Shown: positions 13,201-22,098 of the stretch, piece after piece | Position numbering within the stretch: position 1 is the first letter of the stretch | Layout: every line of letters starts with the position of its first letter | DNA from: Amylostereum areolatum | Lineage: Eukaryota; Basidiomycota; Agaricomycetes; Russulales; Stereaceae | DNA: 64,000 bases | Direction of reading: 5' to 3' | Assembly: GCA_012932865.1 (NCBI GenBank) | Contig: SAXG01000083.1 | Location: forward strand, 116,137-180,136 | Made by a program: the position numbers and the translations under genes | The notes under the pieces: model-generated | Told to the model about the DNA's origin: nothing | Database searches by the model: none | Seen by the model: the letters and a program-made list of their open reading frames with translations, nothing else

Positions 13201-13877
13201 GATCGTCGATCAAGGAGTTGAGCTCGGAGATGACGGTGCTGGGAAGGGACCAGGACGAAGACGGAGAAGACGGTGGAGGCGAGGGAGACGGAGACGGAGT
13301 ATGCAGACTAGGAAGGGAGTTTGTAGACAGGGACGGGGACGAGCACGGTGTAGAATAAGCTGATGAAGACACCGACGAAGACATAGAGGTGGAGGTGGAG
13401 GAAAACGAAGGTGATCTCGTCTGCATGAAACGTGCGACACAAGTGGAAAGATTAGCGTAGGGGAGAAAGAAAACGGGGAAAGAGAACGGAGGAGGGATGG
13501 ATGTCCTGGTCGAAACGCGCGGCTTTTTATAAGGAATGGGGCTGGCTAGTACTGAGGAATACTGAAGAACAGAATACATGTTAGATGTACGAGAAATCAG
13601 TATTATGCACGACTCCGTGCTGTCTTCGTCGGTGCTGGAGATCAGATGCGTCAGAAAGTAGTATATAGTATTATTATATAGCATACGTATCCAATTGGCG
13701 GGTGCGCAAGGGTGCGACGGTGTGCGTGAGCTCCGGCGGGCGTGAAAAGATCCCGGTCAGCGGGCCTCGGTTGTGGAGTCTCAGCCTCGAGGACGGAGAG
13801 ACACGTAAAATTTGACATACCATCTGCGAGGGATCCACGGCACTAGGCCAGATGGGGTCGTCTTTGTCGTGGGGCGT

Positions 13878-13975
13878 GGCCGTCGAGAGGGGGTAAACGA
13901 GGGGGGAGACGCACGGCGCGGCGCGGGCACACTATTGTGGAACCCGACCTGCAGCCGTGCGTCTCGGGACAGTGG
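13878..13975 (+). repeat. Inverted repeat, left arm
   Basis: About 98 bp, matching the reverse complement of 14288-14386 at roughly 80% by eye. Shared blocks include GGCCGTCGAGAG, AAACGAGGGGGGAGACG and ATTGTGGAACCCG. Confidence 0.75.
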
Positions 13976-14287
13976 ACGCTGTGTGAATGAAGAAGGTCGT
14001 TAGTCGGGCAAGCAACACAGAACGTGGAAGAGGGAAGGGGAGGGAGGGACGGGGGGGAAAGGTTGTGAGCTGGCACGGATATCCGTGCGCGCGCACAGGC
14101 CTGCACTTCGCGCGGAGTGTGAAACTTGAGCTGCTGATTGGCCCACAACTTGCGACTCGCGACTCGGACTTGCGCGTGGCAGTCTCAAGTCGCGACTTCA
14201 CCTCTCCCGGCATCCTTGCCCAGTCCTCGCCCTCCCTGTCTCGCCGTTCATATCCTTTTCTTTTCTTTTCTTCTCTCTCTTCCAGGT

Positions 14288-14386
14288 CCCACCGTCCCGA
14301 GAAGTTCTGTGGCAGGACGGGTTCCACAATTGTGTGCCCGCTCCACCCAGTTCGTCTCCCCCCTCGTTTGCCCGCTCTCGACGGCC
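14288..14386 (-). repeat. Inverted repeat, right arm
   Basis: Partner of 13878-13975, separated from it by about 310 bp. It may be the ends of a small non-autonomous element inside the hAT, or a hairpin-forming control region. Confidence 0.75.
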
Positions 14387-14535
14387 CCGCTCTCTTCGAC
14401 AACCTCCGCCTTTGACGGCCACAGCTTTGAGGAGAAACCTGTGGTAGAACTTCGTTTAGATTCTCGCGCTTGTGTTACAGGTGCGTATGTTGACTCGTAG
14501 CTCGTGTTACGGTGTAGCTAATGCGATGTTTCTAG

Positions 14536-16725
14536 ATGCCTGAGCCCTTCCCATATCCCTACGTCTACACGCACCCTTGGACGCCGACAACGACACTGAT
14601 CGTCGGCAACACGAACGTCGTCCCGCCGTCTCCAACTCTCTACCCGCCCCCCTGTGTTGGTTCTGACGGCTTATGGGGCCCACGCGAATGGACTGTCGTA
14701 CCCCAGCCCTTCGACCATCAAGCCCCGTACCTTGTCTTCCTGTGGGCGAAAACGTTCGGCCAGGAAGACACACCCCTCCTAGATGGTCCCATCAAGAGTA
14801 TGTGGCATCCCAACTCGACAAATCGCGGCGAGCATGTTTTGCGCGACGACGCCCGGCCTCCAATCCGCACCCTTCTTGACAACACACGTCGCCGTCTGGA
14901 CCAGCTTCGCCCGACCGTCTCCCACAGGGCATCAACTGACGCCGCCCTAGCTCAGGTTCTCGTCCCGGATCGCGCTATCGAACGGGCCACCGACGCGTAC
15001 GGTATCCTCGTCACCGGCGTCACGTCTTGGGCCGAGTTCGTTCAGGCATACCGTGCCTTCCAGCGTGGGCTTCTCGAGGTCCACGCGTTCTTTGACTGGT
15101 GGTCCGTCTATTACTGTGGTCAAGACCTCAGCTCGTTTTCCAAGTACGCAGTTCGCGGTGCGATCTTTTCCGAGCGCGACCTCCGGTTGTACGCGTCGTT
15201 TGGCCGTCGCGGCGTTGCTGTCTACGCGGAAGTCACGACGTCTGCCTGGGCCTTGGATCGCAGCAAGAATATTGGCGAGACTCGAGGACTCTCCCCAGCG
15301 CGTGCCCTTGAAAGTAAGTCAGTGATACACTGTTCTTTGCACAACTCTGACATAACTTCCTAGAACCTGGCACGCCACGCAATCTCGCACAGTGGTTCTA
15401 CTTGCCAACAAGTGCACGGTATGTGGAGCTGGAACGGCAGGCTCGTGGAGCGCTCGAGCGCACGGATCCCTGGGTGCCGTCCACGCGAACTGTCCAGAAG
15501 CAAGATGCGCTCCGACGCGAACGGGAGGGTAGGTCTTACCTACCTTTGGATTCACATGCCATGTACTTACATGTCCTTAGAGCGGGATCGTTTACGAAAA
15601 AAATACCCGATGTTCAACGGGTTCAAGGCTGGAGACCTGCCGTACTGGAGCGAGGAGTTGCGTCGTCTCGCCGACATGTCCCCCCGCCCCGCGTACATGG
15701 CCGCCCCCGTCGAATGCTACACGCGTGCCTTTGCGGATGTCGACCTCAATCATTTTCAAAAGGTAGAGGGCGCCCTTGCAACATACTTCCCTCTTGTCCA
15801 GACTCTGTGGGGGCCTACTTATCTGGGCAAACAACTACATTTTGTCTACCGCCTCATCACCCTCTGGCCCCACCTCCTGCGGCGAATCACGCTCGCACGA
15901 ACCGACCCTGCTGTCGCTGCGCTCACAACGACTGAGTGGCGTGCGATCCTCGGCGATCAATATTTCCAGTACGAGTGCCATCCAGTCAAGCAACACAGCT
16001 CACACTACGACGCCGACCTCTTCTTCATCCACGGTGGCCCCAAAATCTTTGGCACCGAAATGTCTACCGCACTGGCGCTCGATCGCGAGGATGACCCGAC
16101 CGGCACGCTGGAGTGCGGGTGCGATGCCGATGAAGACAATTTGGAAGGTGATCCCAGCCTTCTCTACGCCGTCGCGTTCCGAGTCGTCGACGAGTCCCTC
16201 CTCATCGATCTCTCGTCGTTGACCGCCGAAGGCTACCTTCCTCACCCTCACGACACCGCGTGCTACCTCAACTTTCATGACCCGGAGCTTGATCGAAGTG
16301 ATCCGTCGCGTCGTGCGGTGATGGAGGCCGTTGAGCGCATCGTCTTTTACAAGGGAAGGCAGGGTCCGCGTGGGTGGGAGTTGGAAGAGGTTGGTGAGCG
16401 GCGAGGGTGGGTGAAGGCCCTCTGCGATTTTTTCTCTGGGTATGTTCCAGGTTTCGATACATTTTACATTCTCGAGCAGATGGGCCTCAACAAAACCAAG
16501 TTCGATCAAGTGGATTTCAACGCAATTACGGACATGAAGGTCTTGGATTGGTACGAGCACGCTCTGTTGCAATTTTACGTATATTCCTGTTTTTGTCGTG
16601 GTTCCTTTCCTATGCCTTTCCTGCCCTCCCCTTTGATGTATACTTGGAACTGTTTGGCCTGCCGTACGAAGACTCACTAGCTGTATTATGTGTACCAGAA
16701 CGTCATGGCTTATCTCCCTCAGTGA
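14536..16725 (+). CDS. hAT-borne protein of unknown function
   Basis: Exons 14536-15313, 15364-15528, 15581-16578 and 16681-16725 join to 661 aa without a stop. The last intron is longer (102 nt); its acceptor overlaps the TAG that would end the unspliced frame. No catalytic motif is recognisable. Visible features are a Pro-rich N terminus, a segment with FFDWWSVYYCGQDLSSFSKY followed by RRGVAVYAEV, basic/acidic helices around residues 290-330, a middle block with TTTEWRAILGDQYFQ, and a Cys pair (ECGCDADED). The overall look recalls large hypothetical proteins I associate with agaricomycete repeats (from memory, unverified). It lies within the terminal repeats, divergent from the transposase, so it is probably element cargo or a second mobility protein. 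A captured host gene is also possible. Confidence 0.78.
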
Positions 16726-16744
16726 CAGCAGGGGTGTGAAGTAG

Positions 16745-16950
16745 GCGGTCCATGCGGATGCCAGATCCGTGAGTACTCGCAGTAAGTATGACATCATTAC
16801 CAGGTACGACAGGTACTTGCAATACCCGCACACTCACGGATATGGATACCCGCCGGGCGGGTACCTTTGTGCCTGGTACTTGCGCGGATGCGAGTATGGG
16901 CTTAGAGGTCACGGGTACCTGTCTCAAGGTTGCAGGTACCCGTAAGAGTG
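16745..16950. promoter_or_regulatory. hAT right subterminal repeats
   Basis: A mirror cluster of GGTACCTG, CAGGTAC, GAGTACTCG and GCGAGTATG motifs, matching in content the cluster just inside the left end. Probable transposase binding region. Confidence 0.65.
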
Positions 16951-16968
16951 CACTCGTGAAGAGCTCTA
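16951..16968 (-). repeat. hAT right terminal inverted repeat
   Basis: Eighteen bases ending GCTCTA, the exact reverse complement of 9966-9983. Confidence 0.85.
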
Positions 16969-18189
16969 CCGCTCCGCAATTCCCATTTTCGAGAGCATAT
17001 TGTTCAAGCATTTTGCTGAATTCATCCGGAGCGAGGTCGATGGTATGATAGCTTCAAAATACTCCCGAATATACCTGACATCACCATTATAGTGTATGTG
17101 CCGTACGTCTTCTTCATCCTCGCTCAAATGATCGAGGTGCGCTCCGATATGCCAGAGAGCTATCGAAATATCCTCCCTCTGCTTTGGTCGCAATCAGTGT
17201 GGAAGGAGAAAGCCACGATACCTGCATTGGTATCCCTACTACAGGCATTTATGCGCTGGGACTTCCTATTTGTGCAAGAAACATGTTTGGACAAGCTACT
17301 CGGGGTTGTACAACAACGGCTGATTCCGTCGAGTGTGGACGACTCCTGGGGGTTTCAGATACTGACGACGCTTGTGGATTCGGTTAGCTGGTGAGCGTTA
17401 CATTGTTTTCCGGGGAGCGCTACTGTAACAGCTACCAGGACTATGTTCCAGCCACTCGCTCGTCCAATCATCATGGCCCTCCTGAAACGCTTACAATGGA
17501 GCCCCACGCACGACTATAAACGCCACCTGGCGTCCTTTCTGATCCATGTATTGGCACACGAGTTTCCAGCTTCTTCATTCATACAGGAGTTTGAGAACAT
17601 ACAGCGAGGGTGCGTTCAGCCTATACATAGAGAAATGATTTCCGACGTCAACATCATTCATAGGCTTTGGATAAAGGTATACACAAGTTGCATACTACCT
17701 AACTTGGAAAGTCGACATATCGTGGAGCACGTGGATGCCGTCGTTGGTGTCATGCGGGCTCTGACAGAAAGCCCAGAGATGCTTGCGCTTGATAGCAACA
17801 TACGGTTAGTTATACATTGGGTTTCCCGACGAAGCCGCGGCTGATCAATCATATTCCTACGCAGAAACAACTCGTTGCTCGTCGCCTTGGAGCTCTATAG
17901 AGGCCTCATGAGAAAAAACCTGGCCATCGATCCCGCCGTAACAACCAAAGTGTCTATTCGCGATGCAGGCGGAATCGTATTTTGGAGTGACGAAGAAGGC
18001 TCCTCAGAGGTATCCCAAATCTGGATTACACTCCTCCACAATGGAAAGAAGAGGTTATTAGCTCCCGCGGTACGGGAACGGGTGGTTGCTATTTTTTCCC
18101 GGTCCTCATTGTCAACAGACGCGAGACGTTTGGGCAAGGAAGAAAGCAATACGCTGGCGGAATTCATGGAGATGTGCTTGGAGATATGA
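16969..18189 (+). pseudogene. CSE1/exportin-2-like gene, 3' fragment
   Basis: Four exons (from about 16969 to 17042, 17093-17390, 17439-17804, 17865-18189) read in frame to a stop at 18189. The protein matches the C-terminal HEAT-repeat part of CSE1/CAS, the exportin that recycles importin alpha. Examples are YVPYVFFILAQMIE, IPALVSLLQAF, QQRLIPSSVDDSWGF and FQPLARPIIMALLKRLQ in the family's order. About two thirds of the usual protein is missing upstream. Homology starts within a few codons of the hAT end, and the left flank of the transposon holds no CSE1 sequence. The remaining exons have no stop or frameshift, yet the sequence is divergent from the family. It is probably a duplicated fragment, with the functional gene elsewhere. 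A chimeric transcript from the transposon cannot be excluded. Confidence 0.75.
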
Positions 18190-18353
18190 CCTGAAGAGTA
18201 ACTGCTGCCATAGTATCTTATCTCTATTGTTGACTCTTGGTCAATCTCGCCTCACTCAATGACACTCTTCGATCGTACGTCGTACGTATTTCCAGAAGAG
18301 GAAGGAGCACGTGCGCGTCGGTTATGGTGGGGCAATGCGAGCCTTGCACTTAG

Positions 18354-18387
18354 GAGCTTAAATTTAAGATCTTAAGATCTTAAGCTC
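18354..18387. repeat. AT-rich imperfect palindrome
   Basis: A run of AAGATCTTAAGATCTTAAG flanked by GAGCTTAA and AAGCTC; nearly self-complementary over 34 bp. It lies about 200 bp upstream of the gene at 18591, followed at once by another small palindrome (accggccaccggt). Confidence 0.7.
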
Positions 18388-18590
18388 TTAAACCGGCCAC
18401 CGGTCCGTTTACGTTGCACGTGATCAACGTCATGCGGGCCGCGCACCTTGTCAGACTTGTCTTCGACTTCCAGTCTTCGCTACATAGTCCGCCGACGACC
18501 ATACGCCACTCTTCATCGTTGTTCACAAATCCTCGTTTTTCGGTGAGCCTAAATCCATCTCAACGTATTCGTATTTAACATCTTCTAGAC

Positions 18591-19197
18591 ATGGCTTTAC
18601 CACTTCGACGAATCACCGCAGATCGCAAGCTGGAGGAGACTATCCGTGAAGGTGTGATGCCTTTGTACCTTCATCTGAGGAGGTTCTTACGAAAGAGTAG
18701 TCAGCATTTTGACCGAGACAGCCAAGTTTGTAAAATCCGCGATGTTATCGGCGCAAGCAGAACCCTCTCCAGGTACCTCCCTCGATACCCTCCACAACGA
18801 TGCGCCCCAGGAGAGGGCCCCGTATGACGTTCGCGTTCTGGACGCGAAAATCAAAGATCTAGACGAGATCATAGGCTCACTACGAGACAGCCATTCCGGT
18901 CGTGTCGGTGAACACAATCATATCGACGAGGGGTACAGTTGGGTTGAAAGGCAATTCGCGCGCCTCAAAAGGAACGTAGAGATCACGACGCTCACAGTCC
19001 AGATGGCGCAGATGGATTCCTTGATCTTTGCATTGCAATCCCAGAACGATGAGGAGGAAAGGTTGAGGGTGCGAAGTGTTTGGGAACAAATGGGTGTGTC
19101 GAATATGCTCGGGACAGCTGTATATCTCGTTGCAGCTGTTGTTCTCATCATATATCTCCCTGCTTACCTTCGCTTATATCTCCCTTTACATCTGTAG
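18591..19197 (+). CDS. Small coiled-coil, tail-anchored-type protein
   Basis: Exons 18591-18651 and 18701-19197 join to 185 aa. The join keeps frame, and the intron is 49 nt with GT-AG borders. A further intron (18543-18588) probably lies in the 5' UTR, ending two bases before the ATG. The middle (about residues 70-150) is charged and helical, with heptad-like spacing (KIKDLDEIIGSL, WVERQFARLKRNVEI). The last 30 residues form one hydrophobic segment (AVYLVAAVVLIIYLPAYL) with a short tail. This topology suggests a tail-anchored or single-pass membrane protein. I do not recognise the family. Confidence 0.7.
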
Positions 19198-19360
19198 ACT
19201 GGTCATGATAATTCACATCGTCCTATGCTCGTCCCTCCTTCCCACCACGCCGGCTGTTGATGCCATGATACCACTCGCGATACGCCACTCGCGGAAGCTT
19301 CAACTTACAAAGGACACGCCACTCACGGCAATTTAGACTCCGAGTAACAAAGGAAGGAAA

Positions 19361-19367
19361 TATATAA
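19361..19367 (+). promoter_or_regulatory. TATA box of MYND gene 2
   Basis: TATATAA lies 134 bp upstream of the ATG and 60 bp upstream of the 5' UTR intron donor at 19421. The position fits a core promoter. Confidence 0.5.
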
Positions 19368-19494
19368 CAGTGCGTGACTGACCTCTCGAAGACCCCATCC
19401 CCTCATACCGTCGAGTTGCCGTGAGTGCTTCATGCTTCACTTACCACCACACAGATTGATATTGATTTTCGGTTTTTCGCCCAGGCCTTTCCGT

Positions 19495-20531
19495 ATGTCT
19501 CACACGCACCTTATCGAATGCACCATGCCTACGTTCTCGGGGGATACTGAGCTGAAGTCGACGCTAATTTCTAGTCGACGGCGTCGACGGTTACGTGACA
19601 AGGAGTGCTACCAGTGTTCCAACTGCGGCGTTTGGAAGCCTACCGCGCAATTGAGAGTGTGCTCAGGCTGCAAGACACTCAAAGTATGTCCCTTCCTCGG
19701 CTCTTTTTTGATGGGTGCTCACAATCGGTCAGGGATTATACTGCAACAAAGTCTGCCAGGAGGCCCACTGGTACGTCATCGCTCCTGCACGACCAAACAA
19801 CATCTTCTGATTGCGATCGCGCAGGTTCTCCCACAAGCCCACCTGCTTTTCCATCCGTGCCGCCAGCCATGAAGGTCGAACCACCATCCACCTAGTCGAA
19901 CAAGCCATCGTGGTACCCGTGCTTCTCAAGAATTTCGAGGCCATCATAATCAGGCAGCTCAAGCTCGGTACTCCCAACCCCATCAACCTGAGCCACGCAA
20001 CCAAAATCGTTTGCGGACTTACGTCCGTTGATTATCACACGAACATACATCAGCTCGTGGATGGTGGACCTTCCATGGCTGGTGAAGAGTGTTGCCTTAC
20101 TTTCCTTTCTTTTGCCGTCGCCCCTCTGGATTCTATACCTGCGACATGTTACACCCAGGTCTGTCCTCCCGACGACGATATCCCCGTCACAGTGTGGTTC
20201 GTCGTCGAAGAACTTGGCGATACGGGTTCCTCGATCACTTCCCTACTCGACCTTTCTTTTGCTGTTACGTGGAACATCGAGCCCCCCTCAATAGAAGAGA
20301 TAGAAGAAGCCCGTCGGGTTGAGCCCCCAAATTCTATATTTGATTGTCTGCGCTTGCAAGTACCCTTCTATCTTCGTCAGCTTGAAGGTGCTAACTCTCT
20401 CCACTCCAGTGGGGCGAACAGATACATCCGAGTTGACGATGAGAACCGACTCCGTCTGCGCGCTGTGAGTACTAGTATCCGCTGACTTTTTATTGGTCAA
20501 CTATTGATGTTACCTTTTCCAGAACCGTTGA
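19495..20531 (+). CDS. MYND zinc-finger protein, copy 2
   Basis: Exons 19495-19683, 19733-19770, 19825-20355, 20410-20464 and 20523-20531 give 273 aa. The MYND finger is complete (CSNC, CSGC, YCNKVC, HKPTC) and is split at the same codons as in copy 1; the second exon is 38 nt in both. The body aligns with copy 1 (TIHLVEQAI, KIVCGLTS, EECCLTFLSFA, LLDLSFAVTW). To keep frame and match copy 1, intron 3 must start with gcaagt, a GC-AG intron, where copy 1 has gtatgt. Reading on through instead would keep the frame open but add 18 unmatched residues. A 5' UTR intron (19421-19484) matches one in copy 1. The gene is very likely functional; its partner proteins are unknown. Confidence 0.85.
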
Positions 20532-21639
20532 ATCAACGTCTTTACTGCTTGCATTACATAAAGCCAATAGCCATTTAAATACCCATCACCGTGTTTTGAA
20601 CAATAGATCTTTTTTCGATTAGAATCTGACTTCTATTTCTCTTTCCCCTCTCCACCCCCCGGATCGTCGTCGTTGTCGCGTGAAAGGGTGACATGGAATA
20701 CGAGTATGAGATTGAGGAGCATCAGATCGTCATTTGAGAAGAAATGGTCGAAGACGTCTGGTCACGGGTGTGTCGACCATGCATGAACTCGGGGAGGAAG
20801 GAAACTAAATGTACACGGAGACAACGAGAGTTGGATCTCCTGTTCCGGGTTAATGCATTCAAAGATGGGCAGTAAGGGCAAGGCGCATCTCAACTCTCAA
20901 GCTCTCAAGATCTCAAGGCTTCGCGCGTCACGTCCCAGACCGCGGAACTTGGAAAGGTGCTTGTCTCACACCACTACCATTGTGCACGACGGTTTCTCAT
21001 GTTCCTACGACCTTTTGGATCCTGTTTTCGACTCTAATGGACGTCACCTCGTCTCTACCATTTCCTCAATAGGATCAAATAGAATGTCACGAGTGCGGAG
21101 GATGAGTATCGGTCTTTTCCGGACAACAGCGCGACGCCATAGCCGACCCAGGTGCTCTCGATTCGTGACAGTGCGTCGCATTATTCCTCGACAACAGTGT
21201 CGAAATCAATCTCGCTGGCTAGGCCTCTACCTCCACCTCCATCTACAAGTCCAAACTCCATGCCCGTGGAAGGACGTTTGCATGGCAAAGGTGAGCATAC
21301 ACGAATTTTCCAGATCAAACCATCGCTAAACCGACACTTGACTCTAGGGCGTTCCTTCACGGTGAATATCTGCGAGCCTCCGTCTCCACCGCCTTCAAAA
21401 CGCCATTGTACAACGATCAAAACATTCTGTATATGAATCATCTCTCGACTCGTCGTCGCGCATGGCTTATCGTGATTCGTCCTGGCCGTGGTATGGATCC
21501 CTCGACCTCGGGCAGATTCCTCAAACAACAGCCCCTCGCACAATCACAGAATGCCCAGCACTTGAGGCTTCTCATCATCCCCAGCGTCGGACTACCCCTA
21601 TCGCTCTCATCTTCAAACCCATACGCCGAGCCACCAAAT
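20532..21639. other. No supported gene
   Basis: A plus-strand frame at 20853-21329 and overlapping ones show no domain. The region is Ser/Arg rich when translated and has no consistent introns. Confidence 0.4.
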
Positions 21640-22098
21640 CTACTTTATCCTTGACCTCGGAGACTCGATTTTCCGTTTCCTGCGAGCACATCCTGTGCCC
21701 ATCTCTCCTCTGGACCTCCAGCCTCTCCTTCTCCCGGCGATCCATAGCAAGGAGCTCGAGCGCATATCCACTCAGTTCCTCCGGATGTTCGACAAAAAGC
21801 AAACCCACCCATTCCAAACACGAATGGGATAGGCTCGCACGTGGTACCAAAGGACGCGAAGAAGGAGAAAGGGCAGCAGATGGACAGGACCCTACCGAAA
21901 AACAACCTGGGACGCGAAGACGGGAAGCGGTGGGGTTGATTTACAGACATCATCGAGGCGACACAGGGCGCTGAAAGCCTCACATACCATCCCCGCACCG
22001 CTGAGACCCGCGAGGTCTGTGAACTCAGCGTCGAACGCGCAGCGCGACTCCCATCCATCCTCCCTATCTGCCTTTCCTCCTTTCTCCTCTCTCTCGCC
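21640..22098 (+). pseudogene. BRR2-like fragments upstream of the main copy
   Basis: Around 21695-21830 lies sequence resembling the second-cassette linker of BRR2 (PLDLQPL, then AIHSKELERI). About 21860-22020 is a degenerate copy of N-terminal BRR2 sequence found again about 384 bp downstream (DGQDPTEKQ, then DIIEATQ-like, then the PRTAETREV block). Order and copy number differ from a normal gene, so the locus was duplicated and rearranged. Stops and frame changes are frequent. Confidence 0.65.

Larger units (their letters stand above)
13201..14535. promoter_or_regulatory. Divergent intergenic region of the hAT element
   Basis: The region lies between the two divergent start codons. It contains a pair of inverted repeats and short polypurine/polypyrimidine runs. 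Frames of 60-210 codons cross it on both strands but look like by-products of skewed base composition and the inverted repeat. Both promoters must lie here or nearby. Confidence 0.55.
9966..16968. mobile_element. Two-gene hAT DNA transposon, about 7.0 kb
   Basis: The ends are an 18-bp perfect inverted repeat: 9966-9983 (TAGAGCTCTTCACGAGTG) and its reverse complement at 16951-16968. Inside each end lie clusters of a GGTACCTG/GAGTACT-type motif. The minus strand carries a full-length hAT transposase; the plus strand carries a 661-aa gene of unknown function, divergently transcribed. Both frames are open throughout. hAT elements normally leave an 8-bp target duplication; the bases outside (tatacaac and ccgctccg) do not match, so the insertion junction has changed or one end lies elsewhere. 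The right end abuts a 5'-truncated CSE1 copy. Its open genes and matching ends suggest a young element. Confidence 0.85.

Noticed and set aside
14138..14500. Extra small genes in the hAT intergenic region
   Set aside because: Frames there are explained by the inverted repeat and skewed composition; the proteins have no features.
16000..16833. 277-codon minus-strand frame opposite the hAT second gene
   Set aside because: It is antisense to a gene with good codon use and consistent introns; no domain of its own.
9958..16976. 8-bp target-site duplication around the hAT element
   Set aside because: tatacaac and ccgctccg do not match; shifting the border by one or two bases did not help.
17043..17091. 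Frameshift in the CSE1-like fragment
   Set aside because: A 49-nt GT-AG intron restores the frame exactly, so it is an intron and not a lesion.
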